Assembly (NCBI RefSeq): GCF_020085105.1
Contig: NC_058063.1
Span: forward strand, 15,733,262 to 15,797,261
DNA: 64,000 bases
Reading direction: 5' to 3'
From: Siniperca chuatsi
Lineage: Eukaryota; Chordata; Actinopteri; Centrarchiformes; Sinipercidae
Shown piece by piece: positions 25,301 to 35,701 of the stretch (position 1 is its first letter; each line of letters opens with the position of its first letter). The notes beneath the pieces were generated by a model. That model ran no database searches, was not told the DNA's origin, and saw only the letters and a list, made by a program, of their open reading frames with translations. The position numbers were made by a program, and so were the translations under genes.

Positions 25301-27890
25301 TATGTCAGTAAGTGGACCTTGAATTTGAACTCATCCTTTGCCTACACCCATAGTGTTTGAATCCACCATGTATTTCATTTTACCTGCACACTCTGCCCTC
25401 TGACTCCATCCCATGGGAAGCACTCAATGAAGAAGAGCTTGGAGCAGCCCAGAGATGGAGGCCCATCAACCTGCAGAACATCACCAGGGGCGAGGGTACA
25501 ACTGGCTGCCATCAAGTTAAACTTTGACTTGATTGCATTCCCTGCTTTATTCAACAGACATTTACCAATTTTTGTAGAATTTAGCTTCCCGTTGTGCATG
25601 GGGACCACCAACACATTCACCTGTAGAAATAATGTGAAATAATATCAGTGTGAGTGTTGCATTAATGCTGTATTAGTTTATGTAAAGTAGAACAGAAATT
25701 GTTGAACCTGCTCATCCACCAAACTGCCAAGCTTGATCTCCAGGCTTGTCTTGTTGACCACAGTGCTCCCAACAGTGCTGTGCCTTCTGGTGATGGAAGG
25801 TCTGGGTGTGATGCTGCTGGGGCTGCTAAAGCTTTGTGATTTATTTTTCACATTTGGGGAGTACAGACCTTGCTGTTCCCTGATAAGGACCTGACAGGAG
25901 CTCTCTACCAGCTCCTTGCTTTCTTTGCCCTCTGCTTGGAAGTACCGCTGAGCCCTTGGTCCATCTAGAACTAGTGTGTCTGATGCCAAACAGGCTAGAG
26001 CTGAGTTTAAGGCCTGCTGGGCCTCCTGGACCAGACAACGGGGGCCAGACACAAGTACAGAAGGATATGGGAAATGCGTGGTTTTGAAGGTCACCTTGGT
26101 CTTCTTCATCCCAATCAGTGCTAAGATTTTATCAAAACAGTCAACCAGTTCAGGATGCGGTAGGTTCATTACTTCTTGTGTCCTGACTTGGTTCATCTGG
26201 TAGTCATGCAGAACCTCTTTCAGTTTGTTCACATTTTGACTGTAGCCCACAAGTCGTACTTTGGTGACTGCTGTTCCACTGGGTCCTGGGATGAAGCTGA
26301 CGTCCACTCTGCGCTCTTGACAGTTTGCCTCGTTTTTGGCTTTGATCATGATTTCTTTGACTTTGTCTAGATCTGGACGTGCAGCTGCAGCTCCCTGCAG
26401 CTTCACAGTGGCCACACTCAGGTCTCTCTGCACTGCTGCCAGAGCCTCATCCAGGGCATCAGAGGACAAACTGGACAGGACCAGGTCTGACCCCACCTCT
26501 AGGGAAACAGGATTTCTGAGGCTCTGCTGGAAGCGAGCCTGGTACTTGGAGATAGCGCCACTGGATGTTATGAAGGTCACTAAAACTGTGGGGAGATTAA
26601 CTTTCTTTTCTTTTACCTTTTTGATCAGTTCATCAAGTTTTGTAGCTCCTGACTGCACCTCCTTGTTAGGGCCTTCCAAGATGATCATAGCGTTACCTCT
26701 GTGGATTTTAACATCTGGGCAATGTGCACGCATTTCTCGACTAAACTCTTCTTCTACCAGTTTAAACTGCTTCTCCACAATTGGTAATTCCTTCTGGGTT
26801 GGCAGGCTCTTTTCCAGGATTGCAATCCTCTCCTTCACAGCCTCAACTTCTCCTACAACCACAGCGTAACCGCTCTTTGTATACACTTTGATATCATCGG
26901 TCACAAAGGAGCGGTCATGCAGTAGGATTTTTACTTGTTTTGGCTCAACTACATGATAGCAGAGGTATTTCTCAGTAAGACAGATGAAGACCTGATCTAC
27001 CTGTATGTTCCATTTCTCTGCAGCACTGCCAAAGGCTCCTCCAGGCCCCTTCTCAATATCTCCCCTAACAACTGCCTCCTCTTCATCAAAATTGAACTCC
27101 ACTGTGCAGCCGATAGAAGAGAGTTGCTTCTGTAAGACTTTGGATGCTTTAGGGCTGTCTTTAAGGTAATACAGGAGGAAAATATCTATCCTGAAAATCT
27201 TCTCAAGGCCTTTTGTGTTTGTTTTTGTGAATATCTAAAGAAGAAAAGCAATATCAAACAAATTAATTAATTTATAGTAAATCTAATAAGAAAACTATAT
27301 TTAATAATCTATAAACTCAACTTTTGTGATGTCACAACAGCCAGCACTACAATGTACACAATATTTTGATTATTGGATGTTGACTCCGCTCAGAAATTCC
27401 CCCAAAATGTTCAGGGCATGTCATTTGGCTCTGACGTTTGTGTTTACCATAATCATGAAAGCGTCAGCAAGATTTCTAAAGGGCAATATTTGCTTACCTG
27501 TGAATGACTAGGGTCAGGGTTCTGTGGCGAACTGGTTCGGCTCACGGTCAGACGTAATTCTCCACAAGGAAGGGAGATGGTGTGAAACTTCCTCTGCAAA
27601 ACCCTTTCCTGGTCTGTAAAAAAACAAAGTCCAAGGTCCCAAAAATATCCTACATTTAAACTAAAACCAAAAAGTATATTCTACTTATAACTCATTTTAG
27701 CCTAATGGGATTCCTTACCTTCTTTTTCTTTGAAACTGATTTTATAGGTGTTACCTCCAGCCTTTTCAATCAGCCCACAATCACCTCCCCCAGAATCTCG
27801 TCTTTTTTGAAAGTATCTCCTGATCTTCTCCTTCTCTCTGTCTGCCAGATCTTTCGTCTCAAAGAACAACGGATGTTGGTATTCATCCAT
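19318..27890 (-). CDS. parp14: PARP14-like mono-ADP-ribosyltransferase (macro-WWE-ART)
   Basis: Interferon-type mono-ADP-ribosyltransferase. Exons in transcript order: 27890-27719, 27613-27498, 27234-25708, 25620-25384, 24402-24178, 24083-24029, 23840-23694, 22860-22798, 22710-22534, 22413-22231, 22127-21492, 20687-20551, 20314-20134, 19604-19318. They join in frame to 1380 aa. An N-terminal part encoded by exons 1-3 (KH/RRM-like by family) is followed by macro-like domains at about 600-760 and 795-970, a Gln-rich linker, a WWE domain at about 1105-1180 and an ART domain at 1180-1380. The ART domain has His1262 (LYHGTT) and Tyr1294 (GHGTYFA), and ends AYPDYLITFK. The third catalytic position appears hydrophobic and not Glu, which in this family means mono- rather than poly-ADP-ribosylation. 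Human PARP14 is about 1800 aa with three macro domains, so this copy is shorter. An ISRE lies about 100 bases upstream. It may be one of the fish PARP14-related tandem paralogues and not a strict orthologue. Confidence 0.9.
20978..21460. repeat. Possible MITE in a PARP14-like intron
   Basis: The left end AGAGCCCAACCAATACATTGG and the right end CAGTATCAGTCAGACTAA resemble mutated inverted ends of a fish element whose ends read like TAGAGCCCGACCGATA. The interior is AT-rich and non-coding. The family is recognised only by impression. Confidence 0.4.
22912..23604 (+). mobile_element. Non-autonomous DNA element R2, copy in a PARP14-like intron
   Basis: It begins TACAGCCATGCTAAC and ends CGCTAACGTGGCTA, imperfect inverted ends. 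The interior contains GTTAGCATGCTAACATTTGC, AGTACAGCTGAGGCTGATGG and CACCAAAGTCATTAGGATTC. A second copy in the same order and strand lies at 38610-39128, ending in GCTAGCATGGCTA-like sequence, and a partial inverted copy lies at 11575-11990. There is no transposase. Confidence 0.75.
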
Positions 27891-27991
27891 TTTACAATTC
27901 TGAACTTACAGGAAAACTTTTAAAAAGTATGGCACTTCTTAGTATGCCACCGTGCCTCTTTAGTGAGCGGTGTGCGGAAGTGCTTTTATTT

Positions 27992-28007
27992 ACTTTCACT
28001 TTCACTT
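27992..28007 (-). promoter_or_regulatory. ISRE / IRF element of the PARP14-like promoter
   Basis: The minus strand reads AAGTGAAAGTGAAAGT, three GAAA/GTGA repeats that fit the IRF-binding pattern GAAANNGAAANN. It lies about 102 bases upstream of the ATG at 27890, where interferon-stimulated genes often carry such a site. The function is inferred from the motif. Confidence 0.7.
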
Positions 28008-28261
28008 ACTGCAAGCGGACACACCCAATTACAAAAAGAGTATATTTTTAACTTTAAGTGGTTAATCTTGTTGTGCAGGTACCCTGAGTTACTGTAATGT
28101 AATGATGATGATAACATTGATGATATTGTTTTTATATATCATGTTGAAATAAGGATAATCATTCCAGTGAGTATGATGACACATTTCACACATTTTGGTT
28201 TCACATGATAAAAATAAAAAACAATCCAAACAACATCACACAGGAGTTAATAATGGAAAAC

Positions 28262-28545
28262 TAACATTCGACAGTGGGTTTATCAGAGCTTGTTTGAAGA
28301 AAACAGCTGCCTGCTGCTGCTGAAAAATGGGGTACATGAGAGCGGTGAGACTGAAGCAAAACAGTAAATGAGCCTTAAAACTAAAACAATGAGCTGAAAG
28401 AGGCTAAAAAGCTCCACAGAGTTGCAGAGATATTTCTGTGTGTTCATCACTACAAGCCACCACACTCACGTTCCATGCAGTCATTGGATTCAGTGTTACA
28501 TTTCAAAAATATTTGATAAATGCAGCTTTAACTTTTCTAATCGAT
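28262..28545 (+). repeat. Dispersed repeat R1, copy 2 (shorter)
   Basis: It shares with copy 1 the words GGTTTATCAGAGCT, AGCGGTGAGACTGAA, AAACAATGAGCTGAAAGAGG, CTAAAAAGCTCCACAGA and AAATGCAGCTTTAACTT. It starts right after the promoter of the living PARP14-like gene, at the junction between the two duplicated units. Confidence 0.7.
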
Positions 28546-28549
28546 CCCC

Positions 28550-30130
28550 TCTATGTAACTTACAATTTAACTGAAGTTTAAATGTTTCTACTTGAGTAAA
28601 ATGCTCTTCCTACCTCCTTATATACATTTTTGTGAAATAAGTTTCTTTCCTTTTTCTTCTTTTTAGACAGAATGCAAACCAAATAAAGAATTGAAAACTG
28701 CACAATTATTTGACAATACACTATGTTAATCTGATAATTGGTTTTCATCTTGCCTTTAAAACCTGAACAACAAGGAATATAAATTCATAGTGACAGCATC
28801 CTTGATTCAACAACTTTTGAATTGGTATAAAAGACATGCCAACAAATTCATCACACGTAATCAATCATTAACAAAAATAGGCCCACTTGATAACCCTTCA
28901 GGCACCCAAGCACCTTAAATTAAGTTTCAAAGGAAAAGGAATTCTGAAACATACTAAAAATACTGCAGATTTACTTGTACGTTAGTGATAGTTCACACAT
29001 ACATTCACCTGCGTCTCTATTCTCAATTCAAATTGTATTTTAATTATACAGTACAAACAAACTGTAACATATAACCATAACTGCAGACACTCCTGAAAAC
29101 ACAACTGTCTAAAACTCAAATTACCTTTTGCTTTTTTCTTTAAGACTTTCTGTATTTCTACACTTTTTAAACTAAATTTTTACAGCACAGATTTGTGAAT
29201 CCTTGTGCCCTGCCTCTGTCTTGGACATTTTTAATAACTGATCTGACCAGGTACTTTCTGGGACTTTCTGTTTTGCTGTTGCTATGCAAGTGTTGGTATC
29301 ATGTCAAACACCGTAAGGTTTCCAAAGCTCAGTGTTATACTGTTAACCTTAATGTTCCTGGAGACCCCTGGCCCTCAAAAAGCATACACCTTAAAACTTC
29401 ATGACTTTTTCTGCTTTTATGAGTTTGAACTGATGTTGTTTTAGAAGACTGCTAAAGAAAATGATGCATTACTTCTGTAAAATATGGCTAAAAGAAGATG
29501 GATTTTCATCTGCTCTGTTTCTGTAATTTGTGCTGACAGTACTTTTTACACAGCACTACCTCTCCCAAATCCAAAAACAAACATACACTAAGTAGTATCA
29601 CTACATAAGATAACATACATTTATTTGTCTGTGAATGACTTTTTGGCAAACAAATGAAGGATTTTTATGTATTACGTTACATGCTTACTTATAGCCTATA
29701 ATATATAATAATAATCTTCTTCTTCTCTCTGCCAGTAAGCTCTTTTACTTCAAAGAACAATGGATGTGGATATTCATCCATTTTACCTCAAATTCTGAAT
29801 TTGAAGGAAAGGTTTAAGTCCTAGTATGGCTGCTGTACATCATCCAGCTCCTCAGTGAAAGCTGAGCTCTCAAGTGCTTTAATTTAGTTTCAGTTTCTAG
29901 TACTGTAAGCTTATTTTTCCATTCACTTATTTACAAAGCACACACTCAAAACAAAACAGAAATAGTCCAGCTATAAATGAGGAGTTTCCCTGCTAAGTTT
30001 CATTGTACATGAATTGTGATGTAATGATGATGATTAAATTGATGATGAAGTCTTTATACTGTATATAATGGTAACCTAAGAATGATTATTCCACCAATAA
30101 TGAGGATGACATTTCATTTTTTGTTTGTTT
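28550..30130 (-). pseudogene. Remnant of a second tandem PARP14-like gene
   Basis: 28550-29190 matches the 3' flank of the living gene (17480-18140). 29689-29781 on the minus strand matches the start of exon 1. It opens MDEYPHPLFFEVKEL, against MDEYQHPLFFETKDL in the living gene, stays recognisable for about 22 codons, then degenerates and hits a stop at codon 31. 29782-30130 matches the living promoter (27891-28230), including GTAATGATGATGAT and GATTATTCCA words. Nothing of the macro, WWE or ART exons is left between the two matched parts. The unit is therefore a tandem duplicate with a large internal deletion. Sequence similarity is moderate, which suggests the event is old. Confidence 0.75.
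29886..29899 (+). promoter_or_regulatory. ISRE retained in the ghost promoter
   Basis: AGTTTCAGTTTCTA fits the ISRE consensus AGTTTCNNTTTC. It sits at the position homologous to the ISRE of the living copy: both are preceded by AGTGCTTT and followed by ACTG(C/T)AAGC. Activity is inferred only. Confidence 0.6.
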
Positions 30131-30134
30131 CAGG

Positions 30135-30295
30135 CATTTTATGTCTTTATTTGCTGGGAGATAGTAGAGAGATGACAGGAAATGAGGGGAGAGAGAAAGA
30201 CGGGGAATTATATACGTCCCAAGCTGGATGGGAACGAGCACGATGCGGTTCATGGTCAGTGTCCTAACCCATAGGCCACCAGGGTGTGTGACAGC
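30135..30295. repeat. Fish interspersed repeat with ACCAGGG end
   Basis: It contains TTTATTTGCTGGGAGATAG, GATGACAGGAAATGAGGGG and CCATAGGCCACCAGGGTG. I recognise this order of words from a common fish repeat that ends in a '...CCACCAGGGCGCC' motif. The class is uncertain. Confidence 0.45.
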
Positions 30296-30654
30296 AATGG
30301 TTTCTGATAGTTCCTCATTTTCACCTGTTGTGATGTCACACCATAGAAAAATAAAAGCAAAACAAAAGAGAAAAGCACCATCACACAAGAAGTTCTGTGA
30401 AACTGACATGCTGGGACATTACCACACCAAACCGCTAGATGTCCTACTGAGACTAAAAACTCTACTGATGCACTGACAACAATAAAGCAGCAGCTTTTAG
30501 CCTGCCAAGACAAGACCATTCCAATGTTCAGTGTTGCACTACGAGTGCAGTGTTTTTTGTGTTGTTTTTGCCAGTGGTGAACAATAGGTCTTCCCTTCCA
30601 CGGAAACAATACGAACTCAGTCATATCTTGTGCTTCCCACTCCCCCACCCCCTT

Positions 30655-30880
30655 ATTTCTCTCTCTGAAAACTTAACACGGCAGCGGCGGAATGGCCGCC
30701 CACCATTGAGTCTGATTCTGCCCGAGGTTTCTGCCTCTTAAAGGAAGTTTTTTTTCTTGCCACTCTCGCCATTTGCTTGCTTATGGTGGGATTTGTTGGG
30801 TCTCTGTAAATAAGATTGTAAAGAGTACAGTCTAGACCTGCTCTATAGGAAAAGTGCAATGAGATATGAGGGCCTCCACC
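30655..30880. repeat. Common teleost repeat (AGGAAGTTTTTTTTCTTGCC family)
   Basis: The words GCGGAATGGCCGCCCACC, TTTCTGCCTCTTAAAGGAAG, GGTGGGATTTGTTGGGTCTC and TAGACCTGCTCTATAGG occur in the order known from a very frequent fish repeat. It is non-coding. Confidence 0.65.
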
Positions 30881-30984
30881 TGAGCGATGTAGATGGTATA
30901 TATATATATACAGATATAGATGGGAGTATACAAGGGAGAGAATAAACTGGGCCGAGTTAAAGCTTAAGAGAAAGAATGAAGTGG

Positions 30985-31285
30985 AAACAACTGGGCTGAC
31001 CACAGGGCACTTGGGGGATTCTTGGGTTAACCAAAGGGGCATCTGGACTGACCAGAGGTTTGTTTGTTTGCAATTGGGTTGACCAGATGGACACTGGGGC
31101 AAATGAAAACAGCACTTGGGGACCACTTAGGCTAAACAGAGAGCAATTGGGATGTTCCAAGAGGCACTTGGGTTGACCAGAGGTAATTTGGACTTACCAG
31201 AGCGAAGACTTAGGCTGACTAGAGCAGCATGTGAGGTGACCTGTTGGTGGGCACTTGGGCCAACCAGAGGAGCATTTAGGGGGAA
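30985..31285 (+). repeat. Degenerate minisatellite, unit about 25-35 bases
   Basis: The phrase GCACTTGGGTTGACCAGAGG recurs about ten times with changes, for example GGCATCTGGACTGACCAGAGG, GGACACTGGGGCAAA, GGCACTTGGGTTGACCAGAGG, TAATTTGGACTTACCAGAG and GGGCACTTGGGCCAACCAGAGG. The open frames read through it on the minus strand are Ser/Pro/Leu-rich repeats and not a gene. Confidence 0.75.
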
Positions 31286-34200
31286 TCTCCTCCATGATAA
31301 ATGCTGCATAATTAATTCCTCATGTAGATTTAGATCAGAATGTTATATGTCTGCAGGGACAGTGAATTGAGCATAAACTGGGATCGTTTGCGACAAGTTG
31401 TTGAGAAACAACTCACTGGGTCACTGGGTTTGGCCGGCCTCTCTTAGAGAAGTTCTTTGGGATTGTGCAGTAACATTTCCCTTTTTTTCTGTCTCACGCA
31501 ACACACTTGTAGCTGTGTTTCTGAGAGTAAAAACTGATAAGACGGTGTAGTCCCTCATTCGTCCAGGAGTGTTCTATCGTAGAAAAGGTTTCAGTCGTAG
31601 TCATCTGGACACTGTTTTCAGATTTAAGAAGTTTCGGCTTGATACGATACTAGAACTGATCCAAAACAAGCAGCAAGATGTGATTTGTTTATAGTTCACT
31701 TGAACGATTTTGAGTACTATGTTGTGAAACATTATATTATTATACTTCATGTTTTAAAACGAGATTAGAAACATCCTGATGGTGGACCAAGCTGAACCAT
31801 AAACTTGGCGCTTAATTTGTAAATGACAAGATGAATACTGAAAGGGTGGCTTTAGAGATTTTCAAAAATATATTTTTCTGCTTTTAGCATCACAGATGGA
31901 GCAAAACAAACTAAAACTATTTGTGTACTAGGAGTAAGTTGGGTGAACAGACCCTTTAATATTCCCTGTGTATAAAACTATATTTTTAATTTCAAAATGT
32001 GGGTGTGATAGCCATAATTTACCAGTTTCAGAGAAGTTAAATATTTATGTTCCGGACTATTTACATGTATGACGGGTGATCAGTGTTATGAGTATTCATC
32101 AAAAGACATTACAGGATTAGGCTACACCAAGCACGGTCAAATTTTTATTTTTTAATGTCAAAACCCACAATCTCTTCAAAGTGGAGAACTGTGTTAAACA
32201 AAAATGCTAGTGTTAACAAATGCAAGTTGCTCATTTTCTTCACATTTCTCCTTGTGGGAAATGTTTATTTTTAATCAGTATTACCAGTGATGGTACCATC
32301 ATCAGTGTTATTATGCTGGAATTGAGCATTTTGCGATCTGTGTGTGTTAACAGTAAATGACGTGACACCCACGAGAAAAAAGACAATAAACAAGTAAAAA
32401 GACTTACATTTTTTGAAGCTCTGCGTGAGTTTTCAGAGTAAAATGTTAAAGCCACTAGAATTAGGACATTTCTGACTTTGGCTCCCCCCAGTTGTAGTAT
32501 CAGAAAAGACACAGTAGCTGATCTGACCTGTAGACACTGGAATGAATGGGTGGAAAGCAACACATTGACTGCACCCATTTTTACAGGGGTAATGTCACTT
32601 TCCTACTGACCAAAATTTCTGCCATCAAAGTAACTTGAAAGATGTTATTATCTCATAAACATTCTACACATAGAGCCTTTAACTTTTTATTTTTATCAAG
32701 GTTGCAGTAATTCCTACAGAATGTAACAAAGCATTTAGCTTAACACGAGACTTTCTTTTCTGATGTGTGTATTGGACACTGGCACAGAATTTTTCTTATA
32801 CAATGAACAAAAATGATAAAACATAATGTCACCATTGTACATCAGTTTCTCGATCCACTGTGATCTTCAAACACCAGGCCAAGCACAACACGCTAGAATA
32901 TTGTCTAACATCATCAAAATCCAACACACTGCTGTTGCAAATTCTGACCTGCCAGACTATTTCTTGGTTGGTACTAAGTGCCAAGCAACCAGCAGAGACT
33001 CCAGAAAATAAGCCAGCTGTTTCCCCCTGATTCCAGTCTTTAAGCTAGGCTAAGCTAACCAGCTGCTCGTGGTAGCTTCATATTGAATAAACAGACATTA
33101 AAGTAGTATCAATCTTCTCATCTAACTCTTGGCAAGAAAACGAATAAGCATATTTCTCAAAATGTTGCACTGTTTCTTTAAAGGAAAATTCTTTCAATTC
33201 TTGTTCTCATAATTGTGGCCATTCTGAATATGGGTCATGCTAACTTTGCACTCATCACCTCCAGGTATATAAGGAGCAGTGCGAGCCTACCAAAGCTTAC
33301 CAAATAAGCTTCAATGTTATATAAATCATTTCAAATGCTTGTATCAGAGTTAAACTGAAAGTAAACGCAGAAATCAGTAACCTGGATTAGCTTTTGTAGC
33401 TAACTACATTGAGATGCACACAGTCACATGCATTTGTTATAACTGCTGTTTTAAAAATGCAAATTACATAATGTTAAATGTTCATCTTTTAGTAGAAAGG
33501 CTGTTGTTGTTGTTCTGCTCTTCTCCTATAATTATGATCACGATCAAGGTATACACAACTCAAAGCCTGAATATCCTATGTATTCATGCTTTTTTGCTTT
33601 TGAAGACAAGCAATAGTTCCCATTATGAGTAAAGATTAAAAAAAAACAAACATGACTTGTTGCAAGTCATGTTGCAACACACACAATCTTGGTGTTGCCT
33701 CTATCAGTGATGTCTTCCTTGAGAAACTATCTTGCAGGTTAAAGGAATGTGGTGGGTGTAAGTTTGATGTAAGCTCACAGTTCACTGTGAGCTTACATCA
33801 AACTGATACTTTTCAAACTGATACTTTTTATCATTTAAAGTGGAAAATGTAGTATAATGTAGGGGAGAACCATGTGTCATGACGTATGAGGTGAATGCAC
33901 CATTAATGAACTACTTCGGAATACACTTTGATTACCACTGCGTGTCGTAACACACTTAAGACATATAATATAACAAATAATTATAAAATTACATAACAAA
34001 TGATCATTGTGTGAATTCTCTCAACTGAATGAGATGATTGAACAGCAACAGAGAAGCATAAAGAGCATGCAATGTGTCCAGAACATGGTCTAATGTTAGA
34101 CGGATACATTTTTTGGCAGGGATACTATTGATACTAGTACTGATATTCAAAACAAGACTTAGTATTGGCTTGAAAAAGGGTGATTTTAATTTTAGTCCAG

Positions 34201-35370
34201 AGTACTGTAGGGTTGAATAGCCAACAGCCAATAGTGATGCAATGTTAAGAATTTGTACAAAAAAATACAAAAATATCTCAACCCAAGGTCCATTTATTAG
34301 CTTTTTCCAGAGCATTCCATCACATCTTGCATTCTTCTTCAGCAGGTGAAGTTTGCTCAATTATCAAAGATGGTCCCCATATACGACCAACTGTTATCAT
34401 GTGACCAAAGCTCCATTCTTAGGTCATGTGATGACAACTGAGGTATCTCCATGAAAACTGAGCAAGCTCCATCAGCTGTGGAAGACATGTGGTTGAAAGC
34501 TCCAGAAAAAGCTAGAAAGTGGGCCTTGAGTTAAGTTTTTGGAAACTACTGTTTCCAAGATTAAAAATAAGTGAATGTGAAAATATTACTATAACAGCAT
34601 TAATTCTAAACTATTGCTAGATATTAACAAACATGGCTAATTACCTCTATTGAGACAAATGTCACAACCTAACAATCAGAAAGGAATATATCTCTAAGCA
34701 TAGAATAGTTGATAATAATAATAATTAATTACACATTATAGTTTGAGATAGTTTGTAATGCTTGTCCCTAGATGGGCTTTGTAATGAAAGAAGGATGCTG
34801 TAAAGTGCAATAAAATAATATATGTGCAATTACACAAAACACAAACAAAGAATAGAAAATGGCAATTACAATGAAACTACCATAGGAAAATGATCACTCT
34901 TGAGAAACTAACTCAACTTGGATTCAAAATCATCCCAGTTATAAACATTATAACTTCCAAAGAAAGAAAGGTCAAAGGGAAGATTTCTGAGGAATGTTAA
35001 AGCTTCATTTTTTAGGGATGTGTATTGTCATAGAGTGGATGAGCTCTGTAAACTGATGCCAATGCAAACATTTTAGACCACCAGTAAGCAGTGGGGGAGT
35101 CTGTGCTTAATTGTCTAGACACTAGATGATGATTAGAATGACCATGTCTAGCTGAGAAATGCAGAATAAATACACAGAGTGGAGGATGATTTCACAGATC
35201 TCAAAGTAGGAAAACAGCTCTGCAGGAACAAGGATTTGTATGCAAAAGTGACTTATTTGGAAGTGTGGAGGGTGAGTTCAAATCTGCAGATTTAATAAAG
35301 AAGATTCCATCGCTGGAAGGCAAGCGTGATTCAACAGGAGGAATCCATTCCTTGACACACAGGAAGTCTT
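31286..35370. other. Intergenic, no gene seen
   Basis: AT-rich sequence without recognisable exons. It holds two short hairpins, at 33650-33672 and 33761-33804, and a tandem 15-mer at 33799-33828. No coding similarity was noticed on either strand. Confidence 0.6.
33761..33804. repeat. Perfect 20-bp inverted repeat with 4-base loop
   Basis: AGTTTGATGTAAGCTCACAG (33761-33780) and its exact reverse complement (33785-33804) are separated by TTCA. The structure would form a hairpin in single-stranded DNA or RNA. It is followed by a tandem duplication of CAAACTGATACTTTT (33799-33813 and 33814-33828). Confidence 0.95.
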
Positions 35371-35375
35371 TAAAA

Positions 35376-35515
35376 GGAAGTGAAAAGTGACAGCTAAAGT
35401 GGATTCAGAGGAAACATTAATGGATTACATAAGCAAGTATGGGAAAATAGAGTTTTCAATTTTTTTAACCACTTCTCAGGAAATTGTGTCCACGTAACTG
35501 TGATTGTATAAAAAG
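35376..35515 (+). promoter_or_regulatory. CXCL11-like promoter: IRF/ETS site and TATA box
   Basis: GGAAGTGAAAAGTGA (35376-35390) matches the ETS-IRF composite pattern GGAANNGAAA and an ISRE-like GAAA repeat. A TATA box, TATAAAAAG, lies at 35507-35515, which predicts a start near 35538 and a 5' leader of about 160 bases before the ATG at 35702. Family members CXCL9-11 are interferon-inducible. The role of this site is inferred. Confidence 0.6.
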
Positions 35516-35701
35516 GAGGACCAGTAAACATAGGGCTCACAATCTCAAGAAGAATATACACAGCAGGGGGAGATTCTTCAAGTCTGAGGAAAATCACTGC
35601 ATAAACACAAGCCTTTGCCTCAGTTTGAGACTCAAAAGATACAGGGATTGAGCAGATCCTCTTTGAAGATCACTCACTAATTTTTACCATTTCAGACAAG
35701 G

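Noticed and set aside
26336-26869. 177-codon plus-strand ORF
   Set aside because: It is antisense to the large PARP14-like exon 25708-27234, whose own frame is continuous and family-like.
30653-31309. Minus-strand ORFs of up to 157 codons
   Set aside because: They read through a common fish repeat and a minisatellite. There are no splice sites or domain features.
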